A stretch of 64,000 nucleotides of DNA from GCA-002733465 sp965230525 (lineage in GTDB: Bacteria; Pseudomonadota; Gammaproteobacteria; Enterobacterales; Kangiellaceae). The position numbers and the translations under genes were made by a program. Under the pieces are notes generated by a model. It made no database searches, had not been told where the DNA came from, and saw only the letters and a program-made list of their open reading frames with translations. The DNA is taken from contig OZ246008.1 in assembly GCA_965230525.1 (NCBI GenBank), forward strand, positions 2,914,001 to 2,978,000, in the 5' to 3' direction. Numbering within the stretch: the stretch's first letter is position 1; the number at the start of each line of letters is the position of its first letter. This document shows, piece after piece, positions 44,987 through 52,783 of the stretch.

Positions 44987-45157
44987 ATGGCTGTTCAAAA
45001 GAGTAAAAAATCACGCGCTCGTCGCGGAATGAGACGTTCACACGATGCGTTAGTTTCAAACACTTCAACATTATCTGAAGATCAAACTACCGGTGAGCTT
45101 CACTTACGTCATAATATGACGGAAGACGGTTACTACCGTGGTCGTAAAATAATCTAA
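44987..45157 (+). CDS. rpmF: 50S ribosomal protein L32
   Basis: 56 residues beginning MAVQKSKKSRARRGMRRSHD and ending in a basic GYYRGRKII-like tail, the exact L32 pattern. AGGAG lies eight or so bases upstream. It is encoded between yceD and plsX in the usual order; 65 bases after the yceD stop. Confidence 0.98.
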   Translation: MAVQKSKKSRARRGMRRSHDALVSNTSTLSEDQTTGELHLRHNMTEDGYYRGRKII

Positions 45158-45225
45158 TACTCGCTATCAACTATTGATACTTGTACTAAAATTTATCGAT
45201 TACAACTTACGATTAGATAGTCTTA

Positions 45226-46296
45226 ATGGCTAATCTAACCATTGCAATCGATTGTATGGGGGGCGATTTCGGCCCCTCAGTTACAATTCCCGCAGTAAAA
45301 CATGTTCTTCTAAATAGCATAAGCTATTCTTCTCAGAGCACGCCACACTTTTTGCTGTTCGGCGACCTAGCTGTCATTCAAGCGCAGCTCAAATCGTTAA
45401 AACTCGAAAATCACCCAAACCTTTCGGTATTTGCATCGCATGATGATGTGCAAATGACCGACCAACCTTCCGTAGCACTAAAAAATAAAAAGAGTTCTTC
45501 GATGCGACTTGCATTGGAGTCTGTTCGAGATGGCCGTGCGCATGCGTGTGTTAGCGCAGGAAATACTGGTGCACTTATGGCCATTTCGCGGTTTATTTTA
45601 AAAATGCTGCCTGGTATCGACCGACCCGCAATAATCTCGGCTTTGCCAACAAGTAATAACGGTCAAGTTTATCTTTTAGACTTAGGCGCCAACGTTGAAT
45701 GCAATGAAAAACGGCTCGCTCAGTTTGCGATTATGGGCAATGAATTATGTAAAGGAATTGATGGCATAGAGTCTCCCAAAGTTGGACTGTTAAATGTTGG
45801 TGAAGAAGAAATCAAGGGATCAGAAAAGCTTCGCCAAGCTGCGCAATTGATAGAAAACCTAGAAGGTGTTAACTACGGCGGTTTTGTCGAGGGTAATCGA
45901 ATCTTTAGTGGCGACTATCAAGTCATCGTCACGGACGGATTTACTGGTAATAACGTTTTAAAAGCATCCGAGGGTCTGAGTGAGTTTTTGCTTGAGAAAA
46001 TCAAACATGCTTTTCAGAAAAATTGGTGGACAAAGCTCATTGGGCTGCTCGCCAAGCCGGTACTTAATCTTTTCAAAGAAGAAATCAATCCAGAGCGCTA
46101 TAACGGAGCGTGCCTAATCGGCCTTCGTGGAATTGTTATTAAAAGTCATGGCAGTGCTAATATTGACGCGACCGTTTGTGCTATTGAAGAGGCGATATCT
46201 CAAGCACAACAAAAAGTTCCAAGTAGAATTAGAGCAAGTTTAGAAAAAGCTCAGCTAAAAACGTTAAAGACCTCTCAACAAAAGACTCCAGCCTAA
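45226..46296 (+). CDS. plsX: Phosphate acyltransferase PlsX
   Basis: 356 residues. The start TIAIDCMGGDFGPSVTIPAV, the ACVSAGNTGALMAISRF block and IVTDGFTGNNVLKASEGL are PlsX signatures. It converts acyl-ACP to acyl-phosphate for phospholipid synthesis, peripheral to the membrane. Position after rpmF is the standard one; fabH/fabD do not follow here, since a minus-strand gene begins 86 bases downstream. The C-terminal 25 residues are Lys/Gln/Ser-rich and beyond the usual end. Confidence 0.95.
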   Translation: MANLTIAIDCMGGDFGPSVTIPAVKHVLLNSISYSSQSTPHFLLFGDLAVIQAQLKSLKLENHPNLSVFASHDDVQMTDQPSVALKNKKSSSMRLALESVRDGRAHACVSAGNTGALMAISRFILKMLPGIDRPAIISALPTSNNGQVYLLDLGANVECNEKRLAQFAIMGNELCKGIDGIESPKVGLLNVGEEEIKGSEKLRQAAQLIENLEGVNYGGFVEGNRIFSGDYQVIVTDGFTGNNVLKASEGLSEFLLEKIKHAFQKNWWTKLIGLLAKPVLNLFKEEINPERYNGACLIGLRGIVIKSHGSANIDATVCAIEEAISQAQQKVPSRIRASLEKAQLKTLKTSQQKTPA

Positions 46297-46382
46297 ACGA
46301 ATATTCACTCAGAACTTGAATGGCAGTGACTAACTCAATCGGTCTTTTTGTGAGTAATTGCTGTAGCTAAAACTTACTGATT

Positions 46383-47087
46383 TTAATGCGGTTGATGATG
46401 GTGGTGATGGTGTCCATTACCAGTCCAAGATTCAAAGGCTGAATTCAGTGTAATAACACCGAAAATAAGAAAACAAATTGAGATTAAGTATCTCACCACA
46501 ATGTGGTTTAAAAAGTGTTTTAAACTCAAACCAGCCGCACTTGCTAGCAGCGTGCCTGGCAGCGTGCCCAAGCCAAATATAAACATAAACAAAGCGCTAT
46601 ATAGTGCGTCTCCCATTGTGATTGCAAAACTTAAACTTGTGTAGACTAAACCACAGGGTAGCCAACCCCAAAGACTGCCCAGTAAGAAGGCTTGGCGACT
46701 GGTTTTAACCGGTAAAAAATGTTTGCTAAGCGGGCTAATTTTATTCCAAAAAAGTTTTCCAATTTTTTCTAAATAACTAAGCCCCATCCATAACCTACTC
46801 ACATATAAACTCATTCCAACGAGCAGTAAACCAGAAATTAGTTCCAGTATTGGCAGCTGGCTTAGTTGGCTAAATTTAAAACCAAGAAAACCACCTGCAA
46901 GTCCGATTAAGCTGTAACTAAAAATTCTTCCGAGTTGGTAAAGAAACACAATCCCAGCGCGTTTTTGGATTGGTTGACTTTGGTTTGACATGGATAAAGA
47001 AGAAATTATCCCGCCGCACATGGCGATACAGTGTCCAGCGCCCATAATACCAAGTAACAAGGCACTCACTAGGTTTAGATTATCCAA
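46383..47087 (-). CDS. Sulfite exporter TauE/SafE-like membrane protein of the cbb3-oxidase cluster
   Basis: 234 residues with six or seven membrane helices. The first helix holds GAGHCIAMCGGII, the paired Cys motif of the COG2836 group whose gene usually follows ccoS and is linked to cytochrome oxidase and copper. A second block GSLWGWLPCGLVYTSL is also typical. The C-terminus ends in six histidines and QPH, a likely metal-binding tail. The start is TTG with AGG at the right distance. Its exact task is not proven; copper delivery for cbb3 oxidase is an inference. Confidence 0.8.
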   Translation of the reverse strand: MDNLNLVSALLLGIMGAGHCIAMCGGIISSLSMSNQSQPIQKRAGIVFLYQLGRIFSYSLIGLAGGFLGFKFSQLSQLPILELISGLLLVGMSLYVSRLWMGLSYLEKIGKLFWNKISPLSKHFLPVKTSRQAFLLGSLWGWLPCGLVYTSLSFAITMGDALYSALFMFIFGLGTLPGTLLASAAGLSLKHFLNHIVVRYLISICFLIFGVITLNSAFESWTGNGHHHHHHQPH

Positions 47088-47095
47088 AGTGTTAC

Positions 47096-47713
47096 CTATT
47101 GCTTATCTGAAACTTTTTTGAGAAACGACTGGCGTTGTTGCTTCGTCGCCTTGCGCCACCAGTATTCTAACCGCTCTTCTGGGTTTGGCTGTTGCTTAGC
47201 TTTGCTTTTCGGCTTATTGGATTTTGAGGTGATTTTAATTGCCGGTTGACCAACGAGAGAGGGACGAGTTTGTTGGTTAACAAAGCCCTCAGATTTAGAG
47301 GCGAGAAAATAACTAGAAAATTTAATCGGATTGCCGTCCGGACTGACAATTGAAAGTTTTGGGCTACCTGCAAATTTTCTCGCCGCTCTTGCGTTTGAAG
47401 GCTTCAAATAAGTGAGTCTATATTGGTCTTGGTGTTGAGCATAAAAAGTTATTAGTAAAACCTCGGACTTGACCAAGTCGAAGTCATCTTCTTGTTCAAA
47501 AACGGCTTCATACTCGAGGGCAATTTTATTCACGCCAGAGATTAATTTTACAGTTGAGTCTGCGCTGAAAAAACCATCAGAAAAAGACTTTCCGTTGACT
47601 GACAGCACATTGAAATCTTGGTCGATAAGCAGGCTGGGGCTTGCTGCAAGGTATTGCGGAAAAAATAACCAAAAGTTAAGTGTTAATAAAATTAAATTTA
47701 GGATTTTAATCAT
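47096..47713 (-). CDS. DUF2057 family exported protein (YccT-like)
   Basis: About 205 residues. It has a signal peptide starting MIKILNLILLTLNFW with cleavage after YLAA-SP. The pattern of DUF2057 is present: FNVLSVNGKSF, VKLISGVNKIALEYEAVF, and the end LEYWWRKATKQQRQSFLKKV. The relative YccT of E. coli inhibits curli formation; other members are unstudied. The start at ATG 47713 overlaps the ccoS stop by eight bases, while a longer frame to 47764 runs through ccoS. Its place between ccoS and the TauE gene is unusual. Confidence 0.75.
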   Translation of the reverse strand: MIKILNLILLTLNFWLFFPQYLAASPSLLIDQDFNVLSVNGKSFSDGFFSADSTVKLISGVNKIALEYEAVFEQEDDFDLVKSEVLLITFYAQHQDQYRLTYLKPSNARAARKFAGSPKLSIVSPDGNPIKFSSYFLASKSEGFVNQQTRPSLVGQPAIKITSKSNKPKSKAKQQPNPEERLEYWWRKATKQQRQSFLKKVSDKQ

Positions 47714-47891
47714 GGTGTTTTGTCGATTGATTAGACTCGTTAGATGGTGGGGAATCATTATCAAGTAATATACTAACTGCGGGTGAATCTAAGTCGTCGA
47801 ATTGACCGGAGCGAACAGCCCAAAAAAAGATCCCAATCGCAAGTATCAGAATTAGAATTGAGAGTGGGATTAGCCAAAATATTATATCCAA
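47706..47891 (-). CDS. ccoS: cbb3-type cytochrome oxidase assembly protein CcoS
   Basis: 61 residues with one membrane helix (IFWLIPLSILILILAIGIFFWAVRSGQ, shortened here at Q) immediately followed by FDDLDSPAVSILLD, the CcoS hallmark. CcoS is needed for cofactor (heme/copper) insertion into cbb3 oxidase. Normally it follows ccoI; here the next gene upstream is a Yip1 protein 48 bases away and no ccoNOQP or ccoGHI is in the window. Confidence 0.9.
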   Translation of the reverse strand: MDIIFWLIPLSILILILAIGIFFWAVRSGQFDDLDSPAVSILLDNDSPPSNESNQSTKHHD

Positions 47892-47939
47892 TGGGTTCGC
47901 TCTTAGTTATAAAGATTACAACACAACTTTAATTATGTT

Positions 47940-48545
47940 TTAGCCAGCCTGGAAAACAGGCGAAAGACCTGAACCCCAAAATATGACCGTAATTGCTAAC
48001 ATGCCCACTAAACTCACCATCGCTACCGTAAGGATTGAACTTGAAAATAGAAACGCTTTTTCTTCTGAGATCCCCATTAATTTGGGTACTCCTTTAAAGA
48101 GCAAGTTAACTGACATTCCAATAGCAACTAGACTGACAAGCATATCGAGCCAAAGGATTGGAAAAGCCCCTAAGAAACCAGCTAAGAATAACGGAGTAAA
48201 ACTGTAGGCGGTTAAATTTACACATTCAGAGAGGGTTGGCTTGGCGCCATATGTTTTGGCCATCCATTGAATAAACATCGATAACACCATTACTGCAACT
48301 AATATGGCGATATAAGCCGCTATAGAGAGCTGCATAGCGCTTTCAATTGTCAAACGGTGCGTTTCACCGCTACCAACTTGCCATCCGACATAAGTGCTGC
48401 CAACAAATGCTGAGGCAGGTGGAATTGCGGCAAAGAACACTAGGTAACTGAGGTATATGTTGCTAATGCTTTGTTTTTTCTTGCTAATGTTTTCCCACTC
48501 TTTATCGGGCCCATATAAGAGAGAGAATGCGCTGGTTAAGGACAT
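47940..48545 (-). CDS. Yip1-family membrane protein
   Basis: 201 residues. A soluble 25-residue start (LLYGPDKEWENISKKK, the usual Yip1 opening with PxxxWxxI) precedes five membrane helices; the TLSECVNLTAYSFTPLFLAGF block with SF/P is a Yip1 mark. The bacterial function is unknown. It heads the FNR-box cluster ccoS-DUF2057-TauE. An FNR-like box lies 115 bases before its start. Confidence 0.78.
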   Translation of the reverse strand: MSLTSAFSLLYGPDKEWENISKKKQSISNIYLSYLVFFAAIPPASAFVGSTYVGWQVGSGETHRLTIESAMQLSIAAYIAILVAVMVLSMFIQWMAKTYGAKPTLSECVNLTAYSFTPLFLAGFLGAFPILWLDMLVSLVAIGMSVNLLFKGVPKLMGISEEKAFLFSSSILTVAMVSLVGMLAITVIFWGSGLSPVFQAG

Positions 48546-48870
48546 GATGCCTCCAATCTTTTCGTTAATTTTCTAGAGGTTAAGCGATGCTATAGTTGTA
48601 AGTCAATTGCATTTTAACAATTGAATCGACTAATCTAAAGTAAGCTTTGTTGTGCTTTATTGATAAAGATCAAGCGCAGCTTTAGTAATTTGGGATTCCT
48701 GTTGTCAGAAATATAAATTTCAACCAATTTAAACGACCAGTCGAATAAGGCACTGATTGAAATTAAATACTCATTAGTGTTTTGTATTTGGCTGTAGCGC
48801 CACTTGCTATGGAGTGGAGGTTGGATTTATCCTTACAGTCTATCGCTAACTTATTAATACTGGAACGAAT
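48546..48870. other. Divergent intergenic region with an FNR/Anr box
   Basis: 325 bases between Yip1 (minus) and the phosphatase-like gene (plus). The FNR box is at 48660-48673. The rest is AT-rich without another recognised element. Confidence 0.6.
48632..48673 (-). promoter_or_regulatory. Perfect FNR/Anr box with matching -10 (class II promoter) for Yip1-ccoS cluster
   Basis: TTGATAAAGATCAA (48660-48673) matches TTGAT-N4-ATCAA in all ten positions. On the minus strand TAGATT (48637-48632) lies so that the box centre is 41.5 bases before the predicted start at 48625. In the plus direction the base at the same distance has no -10 sequence (TTCCTG). Confidence 0.7.
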
Positions 48871-49392
48871 ATGATACCAATCAAAAATAGCTCACTGATA
48901 ATAGTCCTCAGCTTGTTTCTTTTTGCTGCTTCAGCGAGTGCACAGCAAGATCAGTTTGATATGATTAATCTAGCAAAGCCGCTACCAAATCTAATGACCG
49001 CCGGTCAGCCTTCTGAAGATGATTTAAAGAAGCTTGCCGCGATGGGGACCAAAGCAATAATAAACCTTAGAAGTGAAGCAGAGCTTGAACAGCTCAACCA
49101 GAAGAAATTAGTAGAAAGCATGGGAATGCAGTACATTTCAATACCAATCGCGGGTAGTAAGGGGATTAACTTAGAAAGTGCCCAAGCGTTGGATACTGCG
49201 TTAAATAAAATCAAAGGCTCGGTTTTACTGCATTGTGCAAGTAGCAATCGCGTGGGTGGATTATTGGCATATAGAGCATTTGCATTACAAAACAAAACAG
49301 CTGAAGAAGCGTTGCTATTAGGAGAAAAGTCTGGAATGACAAGTTCGGAAGCGAGGGTGCGAGCGCTTATCGAGTCTTCTAAAAAAGAGTGA
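48871..49392 (+). CDS. Exported tyrosine-phosphatase-like protein (DSP/BLH family)
   Basis: 173 residues with a signal peptide (LIIVLSLFLFAASASA). The body follows the DUF442/beta-lactamase-hydrolase-like phosphatase pattern: PNLMTAGQPSEDDLKKLAAM, KAIINLRSEAE, then LLHCASSNRVGGLLAYRAF. The catalytic P-loop is HCASSNR, i.e. Cys-x4-Arg; the usual form is Cys-x5-Arg. Similar short-loop versions (HCASGNR) occur in this group. The periplasmic location makes a phosphoprotein substrate unlikely; the substrate is unknown. It is divergent from the FNR-controlled cluster. Confidence 0.75.
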   Translation: MIPIKNSSLIIVLSLFLFAASASAQQDQFDMINLAKPLPNLMTAGQPSEDDLKKLAAMGTKAIINLRSEAELEQLNQKKLVESMGMQYISIPIAGSKGINLESAQALDTALNKIKGSVLLHCASSNRVGGLLAYRAFALQNKTAEEALLLGEKSGMTSSEARVRALIESSKKE

Positions 49393-49425
49393 CGAGCATA
49401 AAATAGTCACCACTCAAGAGCTGGG

Positions 49426-50415
49426 TTAGCCTTTCAGTTGCTCTTCGATTACTGCTGGCTCGGTTGATTGTGACGGCGCTTGATTGCTCAGCGTGAGTGA
49501 GGTCAACTGCATTACTATTTCAGGTTTGTCGTCTTCGTATTGCGCAATCTGCACAGGGAAGTAATCGAGTTTTGGAGCCAGCCATAGGCTGAAAGTGTCA
49601 CCGTTGGGTTTAGTTCGGGTTAACTTAATGGTGCGATATTCTCCATTTTGAGTCGACACGGTTTCTTGACCCTCTGTATGGTAATGGTATTCATGCAGCT
49701 TGCCTTTGTAACTGACGTTATATGAAAAACGCGTTTTGTTCGCGAGTAAATCGGCTCTTAGTTGAACCATGTGGGAGACTCTATCAAAGACATAATCTTG
49801 ATGATTTAACTGCCAACGCTTGGCATTTTTTTTGCCCACTTCGTCGCCCGACTGCCAGTTAAAAACTTGGTGCATATGACGCTCTTTTTTAAACGGCAGT
49901 TTCGTTTTAGAATCGAATTCCAACGTATTAAGTTGTTGATTAATTAGCGCGAACTTTGAGAATTCGCTGCTCTTCACATCTAGAAAATAAAGGCTTACCT
50001 CGGCAGAGGACGACAGCTGCCATATGTTGTTGGATAAGCTAAGCTCTCGTTGCGACTCGCCGATAACGTCGCCATCTGAAATGACCCGATAGAGCGCCGA
50101 GTAGGGCTGTAGAAAGTGCCAGTTACCTGACTTTTCAGTTTGGCTTGGCGGCGGCGTCTGTTGTAGAGGAGTGTTTTCGCTTGCAACCGTGGCAAAATTG
50201 GCGACGGTAACAATTGGTATCAAAATTCTTACTACGTTCTTTATTGTCAAACGCTTTATCTTATTTTGCGGCCGTTTCTTTTGACTCCAGGCTTTGTACC
50301 TTGTATTTAGGTCATCGGCAGGAACAGTGGCTTTAGCCGATGGAATAGGTCCAGCGACTCTAATCTTGCTGAGGTACTTAACAATTAATTGGCGAAAGTA
50401 ATAAGTTATCTTCAA
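49426..50415 (-). CDS. DUF3108 protein in the purine operon
   Basis: Up to 329 residues. From about residue 100 the sequence is the DUF3108 pattern: LQPYSALYRVISDGDVIGES, the strand-rich region with FLDVKSSEFSKFA, and TRTKPNGDTFSLWLAPKLDYFPVQI near the end. It should be an exported beta-barrel-like or lipocalin-like protein of unknown role. The ATG at 50415 overlaps purN by 38 bases and gives a long basic N-terminus; a TTG at 50250 would begin a signal-like sequence (LTIKNVVRILIPIVTVANFA), possibly the true start. purM-purN-DUF3108 is a common gammaproteobacterial order. Confidence 0.75.
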   Translation of the reverse strand: MKITYYFRQLIVKYLSKIRVAGPIPSAKATVPADDLNTRYKAWSQKKRPQNKIKRLTIKNVVRILIPIVTVANFATVASENTPLQQTPPPSQTEKSGNWHFLQPYSALYRVISDGDVIGESQRELSLSNNIWQLSSSAEVSLYFLDVKSSEFSKFALINQQLNTLEFDSKTKLPFKKERHMHQVFNWQSGDEVGKKNAKRWQLNHQDYVFDRVSHMVQLRADLLANKTRFSYNVSYKGKLHEYHYHTEGQETVSTQNGEYRTIKLTRTKPNGDTFSLWLAPKLDYFPVQIAQYEDDKPEIVMQLTSLTLSNQAPSQSTEPAVIEEQLKG

Positions 50416-51016
50416 AATAAACCTGATCCTGCTTTAAATAAAGGCTTCCATTAAGGAAAAGTTTCGCAATGTGAGGATAGAGCTTGTGCTCTAGCGCCTG
50501 AACCTTTGAAACCAGACTTTGTTCGGTATCCTCATCGACTATCTCTGTTTTTGCTTGGCCAATCAACGGGCCACCATCTAACTCTTCAGTGACAAAATGG
50601 ACCGTTGTTCCATGATAGCGATCTTTATTTTGCAATGCCTTTTGATGAGTGTTTAGTCCTGGATACTTGGGCAACAAAGAAGGGTGAATGTTCAATAATT
50701 TGCCTTTAAATTTAGCCACAAAATCCGGGGTGAGAATTCTCATAAAGCCGGCCAAGATGATTAAGTCGGGTTCAAATTGCTCGATAACCTTGGCCAGTTC
50801 TTTATCAAAGCTTTCTCGATCGTCGAACTGATTGTGAGGAACACAAATGTTGGGAATGCCAGCGTTTTGTGCTCGAGTTAGACCATAGGCGTCAGATTTA
50901 TTACTAATTACCGCTTTAATTTCGCCTTGAAAGTCCGCTAATTTTTGGGCTTCAATAAATGCTTGTAAATTAGAGCCACTCCCAGAAATTAGCACAACAA
51001 CATTCTTTTTTGACAT
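50378..51016 (-). CDS. purN: Phosphoribosylglycinamide formyltransferase
   Basis: 212 residues. Substrate and folate motifs are NVVVLISGSGSNLQAFIEA, IILAGFMRILTPDFV with the catalytic Asn/His/Asp in KLLNIHPSLLPKYPGL and VTEELDGGPLIGQ. It makes formyl-GAR with 10-formyltetrahydrofolate, third step of purine synthesis. It begins 39 bases after the purM stop, the usual pair. Length equals the E. coli enzyme (212). Confidence 0.96.
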   Translation of the reverse strand: MSKKNVVVLISGSGSNLQAFIEAQKLADFQGEIKAVISNKSDAYGLTRAQNAGIPNICVPHNQFDDRESFDKELAKVIEQFEPDLIILAGFMRILTPDFVAKFKGKLLNIHPSLLPKYPGLNTHQKALQNKDRYHGTTVHFVTEELDGGPLIGQAKTEIVDEDTEQSLVSKVQALEHKLYPHIAKLFLNGSLYLKQDQVYFEDNLLLSPINC

Positions 51017-51055
51017 GACTCTACCTAAGATTTTGAGGGTAACGAGTTGGCTTGA

Positions 51056-52099
51056 TTAATTAACGAAAGTAACCTGTTCAGAGTTACTCGACTCAACAAT
51101 TTGGCCCAAGTGCCATGCCGATTCACCCGACTCATTTAGGATTTTTATGGCTTCATCCAGCTGGTCTTGTGAAACCACGAGAACCATCCCAACACCGCAA
51201 TTGAAGGTTTTATACATTTCATTTGCTTCGACATTGCCGTTTTTTTGTAACCAATTGAAGATTTCTGGACGCTGCCAACTGGATTGATCAATTTGAGCAC
51301 AGCTATTTTCTGGTAAAACACGTGGAATATTTTCCAATAGGCCGCCCCCGGTAATGTGGGAAAGTGCTTTTAAGTTAATTGATTCGATCAGCTTTAATAC
51401 AGACTTAACATAGATTTTGGTAGGTTCTAGTAATGTTTCCGCCAAGGTTTTATCAGCAAACGGCTGATTAATATCAGCACCCGTCACTTCAATTATTTTT
51501 CTGATCAAGGAGTAGCCATTGGAATGCGGACCACTCGATGCCAAGCCTATTAATTGGTCGCCAGCTTTAACTTGGCTGCCATCAATGACTTTGGACTTTT
51601 CAACTATTCCAACGCAAAAGCCTGCCAAATCATAATCTTCGCCTTCATACATTCCAGGCATTTCGGCAGTTTCACCACCTATCAATGAACAATTTGCTTG
51701 CTTGCATCCTTCGCCGATTCCGGTCACTACGCTGGCCGCAGTTTCGATGTCGAGCTTTCCAGTGGCGTAATAATCAAGAAAGAATAGTGGTTCTGCGCCC
51801 TGTACGATTAAATCGTTAACACACATTGCAACTAAATCAATTCCTACCTTGTCATGAATCCCTGCGTCAATCGCTAGGCGCAACTTGGTGCCTACACCAT
51901 CGGTACCGGAAACAAGAACAGGCTGTTGGTAACCTGAAGGCAGCTCAAACATCGCCCCAAAACCACCTAAATTAGAGGTCACTTCTGGTCGCTTAGTCGC
52001 CTTGGCGACGCTCTTAATTCTGTCGACTAACTGATTGCCTGCTTCTATATCAACACCGGCGTCTTTGTAACTAAGTGATTTTTGGCTGTTATCAGACAT
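51056..52099 (-). CDS. purM: Phosphoribosylformylglycinamidine cyclo-ligase
   Basis: 347 residues (E. coli 345). The AIRS pattern is clear: SYKDAGVDIEAGNQLV, the metal/ATP site VSGTDGVGTKLRLA, ANCSLIGGETAEMPGMY, and LSHITGGGLLENIPRVL. It closes the imidazole ring with ATP, fifth step of purine synthesis. It leads purM-purN-DUF3108 on the minus strand; its promoter lies in the 205 bases upstream. Confidence 0.97.
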   Translation of the reverse strand: MSDNSQKSLSYKDAGVDIEAGNQLVDRIKSVAKATKRPEVTSNLGGFGAMFELPSGYQQPVLVSGTDGVGTKLRLAIDAGIHDKVGIDLVAMCVNDLIVQGAEPLFFLDYYATGKLDIETAASVVTGIGEGCKQANCSLIGGETAEMPGMYEGEDYDLAGFCVGIVEKSKVIDGSQVKAGDQLIGLASSGPHSNGYSLIRKIIEVTGADINQPFADKTLAETLLEPTKIYVKSVLKLIESINLKALSHITGGGLLENIPRVLPENSCAQIDQSSWQRPEIFNWLQKNGNVEANEMYKTFNCGVGMVLVVSQDQLDEAIKILNESGESAWHLGQIVESSNSEQVTFVN

Positions 52100-52304
52100 T
52101 TTGTCCCTATATTGCGCTTACTAAAAATTGGCGCTATTTTACACAGGCTATACGCTGAAATCGAGTGATTTAAAGCTTTATTTAGGCAGCAAAAAAGAAG
52201 GAGAGAATACCAAAAGCTTTGTTGAAGTTAAGTTAAAAAAGGGAAATAACCCGCTTACCAAAGTCTCGCAAGAGTATTTGGTTTAGCTGAAAAGAAAATA
52301 CCGC

Positions 52305-52592
52305 TCAATGAGAGCTTTTGTACTGTAATAAGGCTTCGTTTAACGCATAAGTATTAAAAGCGGTATCATCGACATCAATTTCATAGGGACCAGTCCAATC
52401 TTCTGGAGGCGCTACTTCGGTAGGGAATAAACCTTTCCACCCAATAAACTCGATTTGTGAAATATCACCATCAAAGTTTTGAATTTCAATGGTTTGTTCC
52501 TCATAGTCGATAGCAACAACTTCAAAAACTTGGTCATTCTCGTAGCCTTTGTACCAGTGGCCTATTTCAGCGTTGACTTGTCCAGACATCAT
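52305..52592 (-). CDS. DUF6763 family small protein
   Basis: 95 residues, acidic and soluble. The pattern VNAEIGHWYKGYENDQVFEV, IEFIGWKGLFPTEVAPPEDW, then FNTYALNEALL is that of the DUF6763 family, found in gammaproteobacteria and unstudied. The start ATG at 52592 has GAGG eight bases upstream; the next codon is also ATG. Neighbours on each side are more than 190 bases away, so it is a single unit. Confidence 0.75.
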   Translation of the reverse strand: MMSGQVNAEIGHWYKGYENDQVFEVVAIDYEEQTIEIQNFDGDISQIEFIGWKGLFPTEVAPPEDWTGPYEIDVDDTAFNTYALNEALLQYKSSH

Positions 52593-52783
52593 TTGATCGT
52601 CCTCGTGACAGAAGTGAGCTAACTAAAATTTAATCTTTACTGGTTAATCATTGTCTAAAATTATAGATTTGAGAAGGATTGAATCGCTATTTAAACCGCG
52701 GTTTTTAGTACTTAAGCTAATTAACAGCCAACCAGTTGTGGGCAAAATTAGATTTGTAGAATATCAACGACGATCTGATTTAT

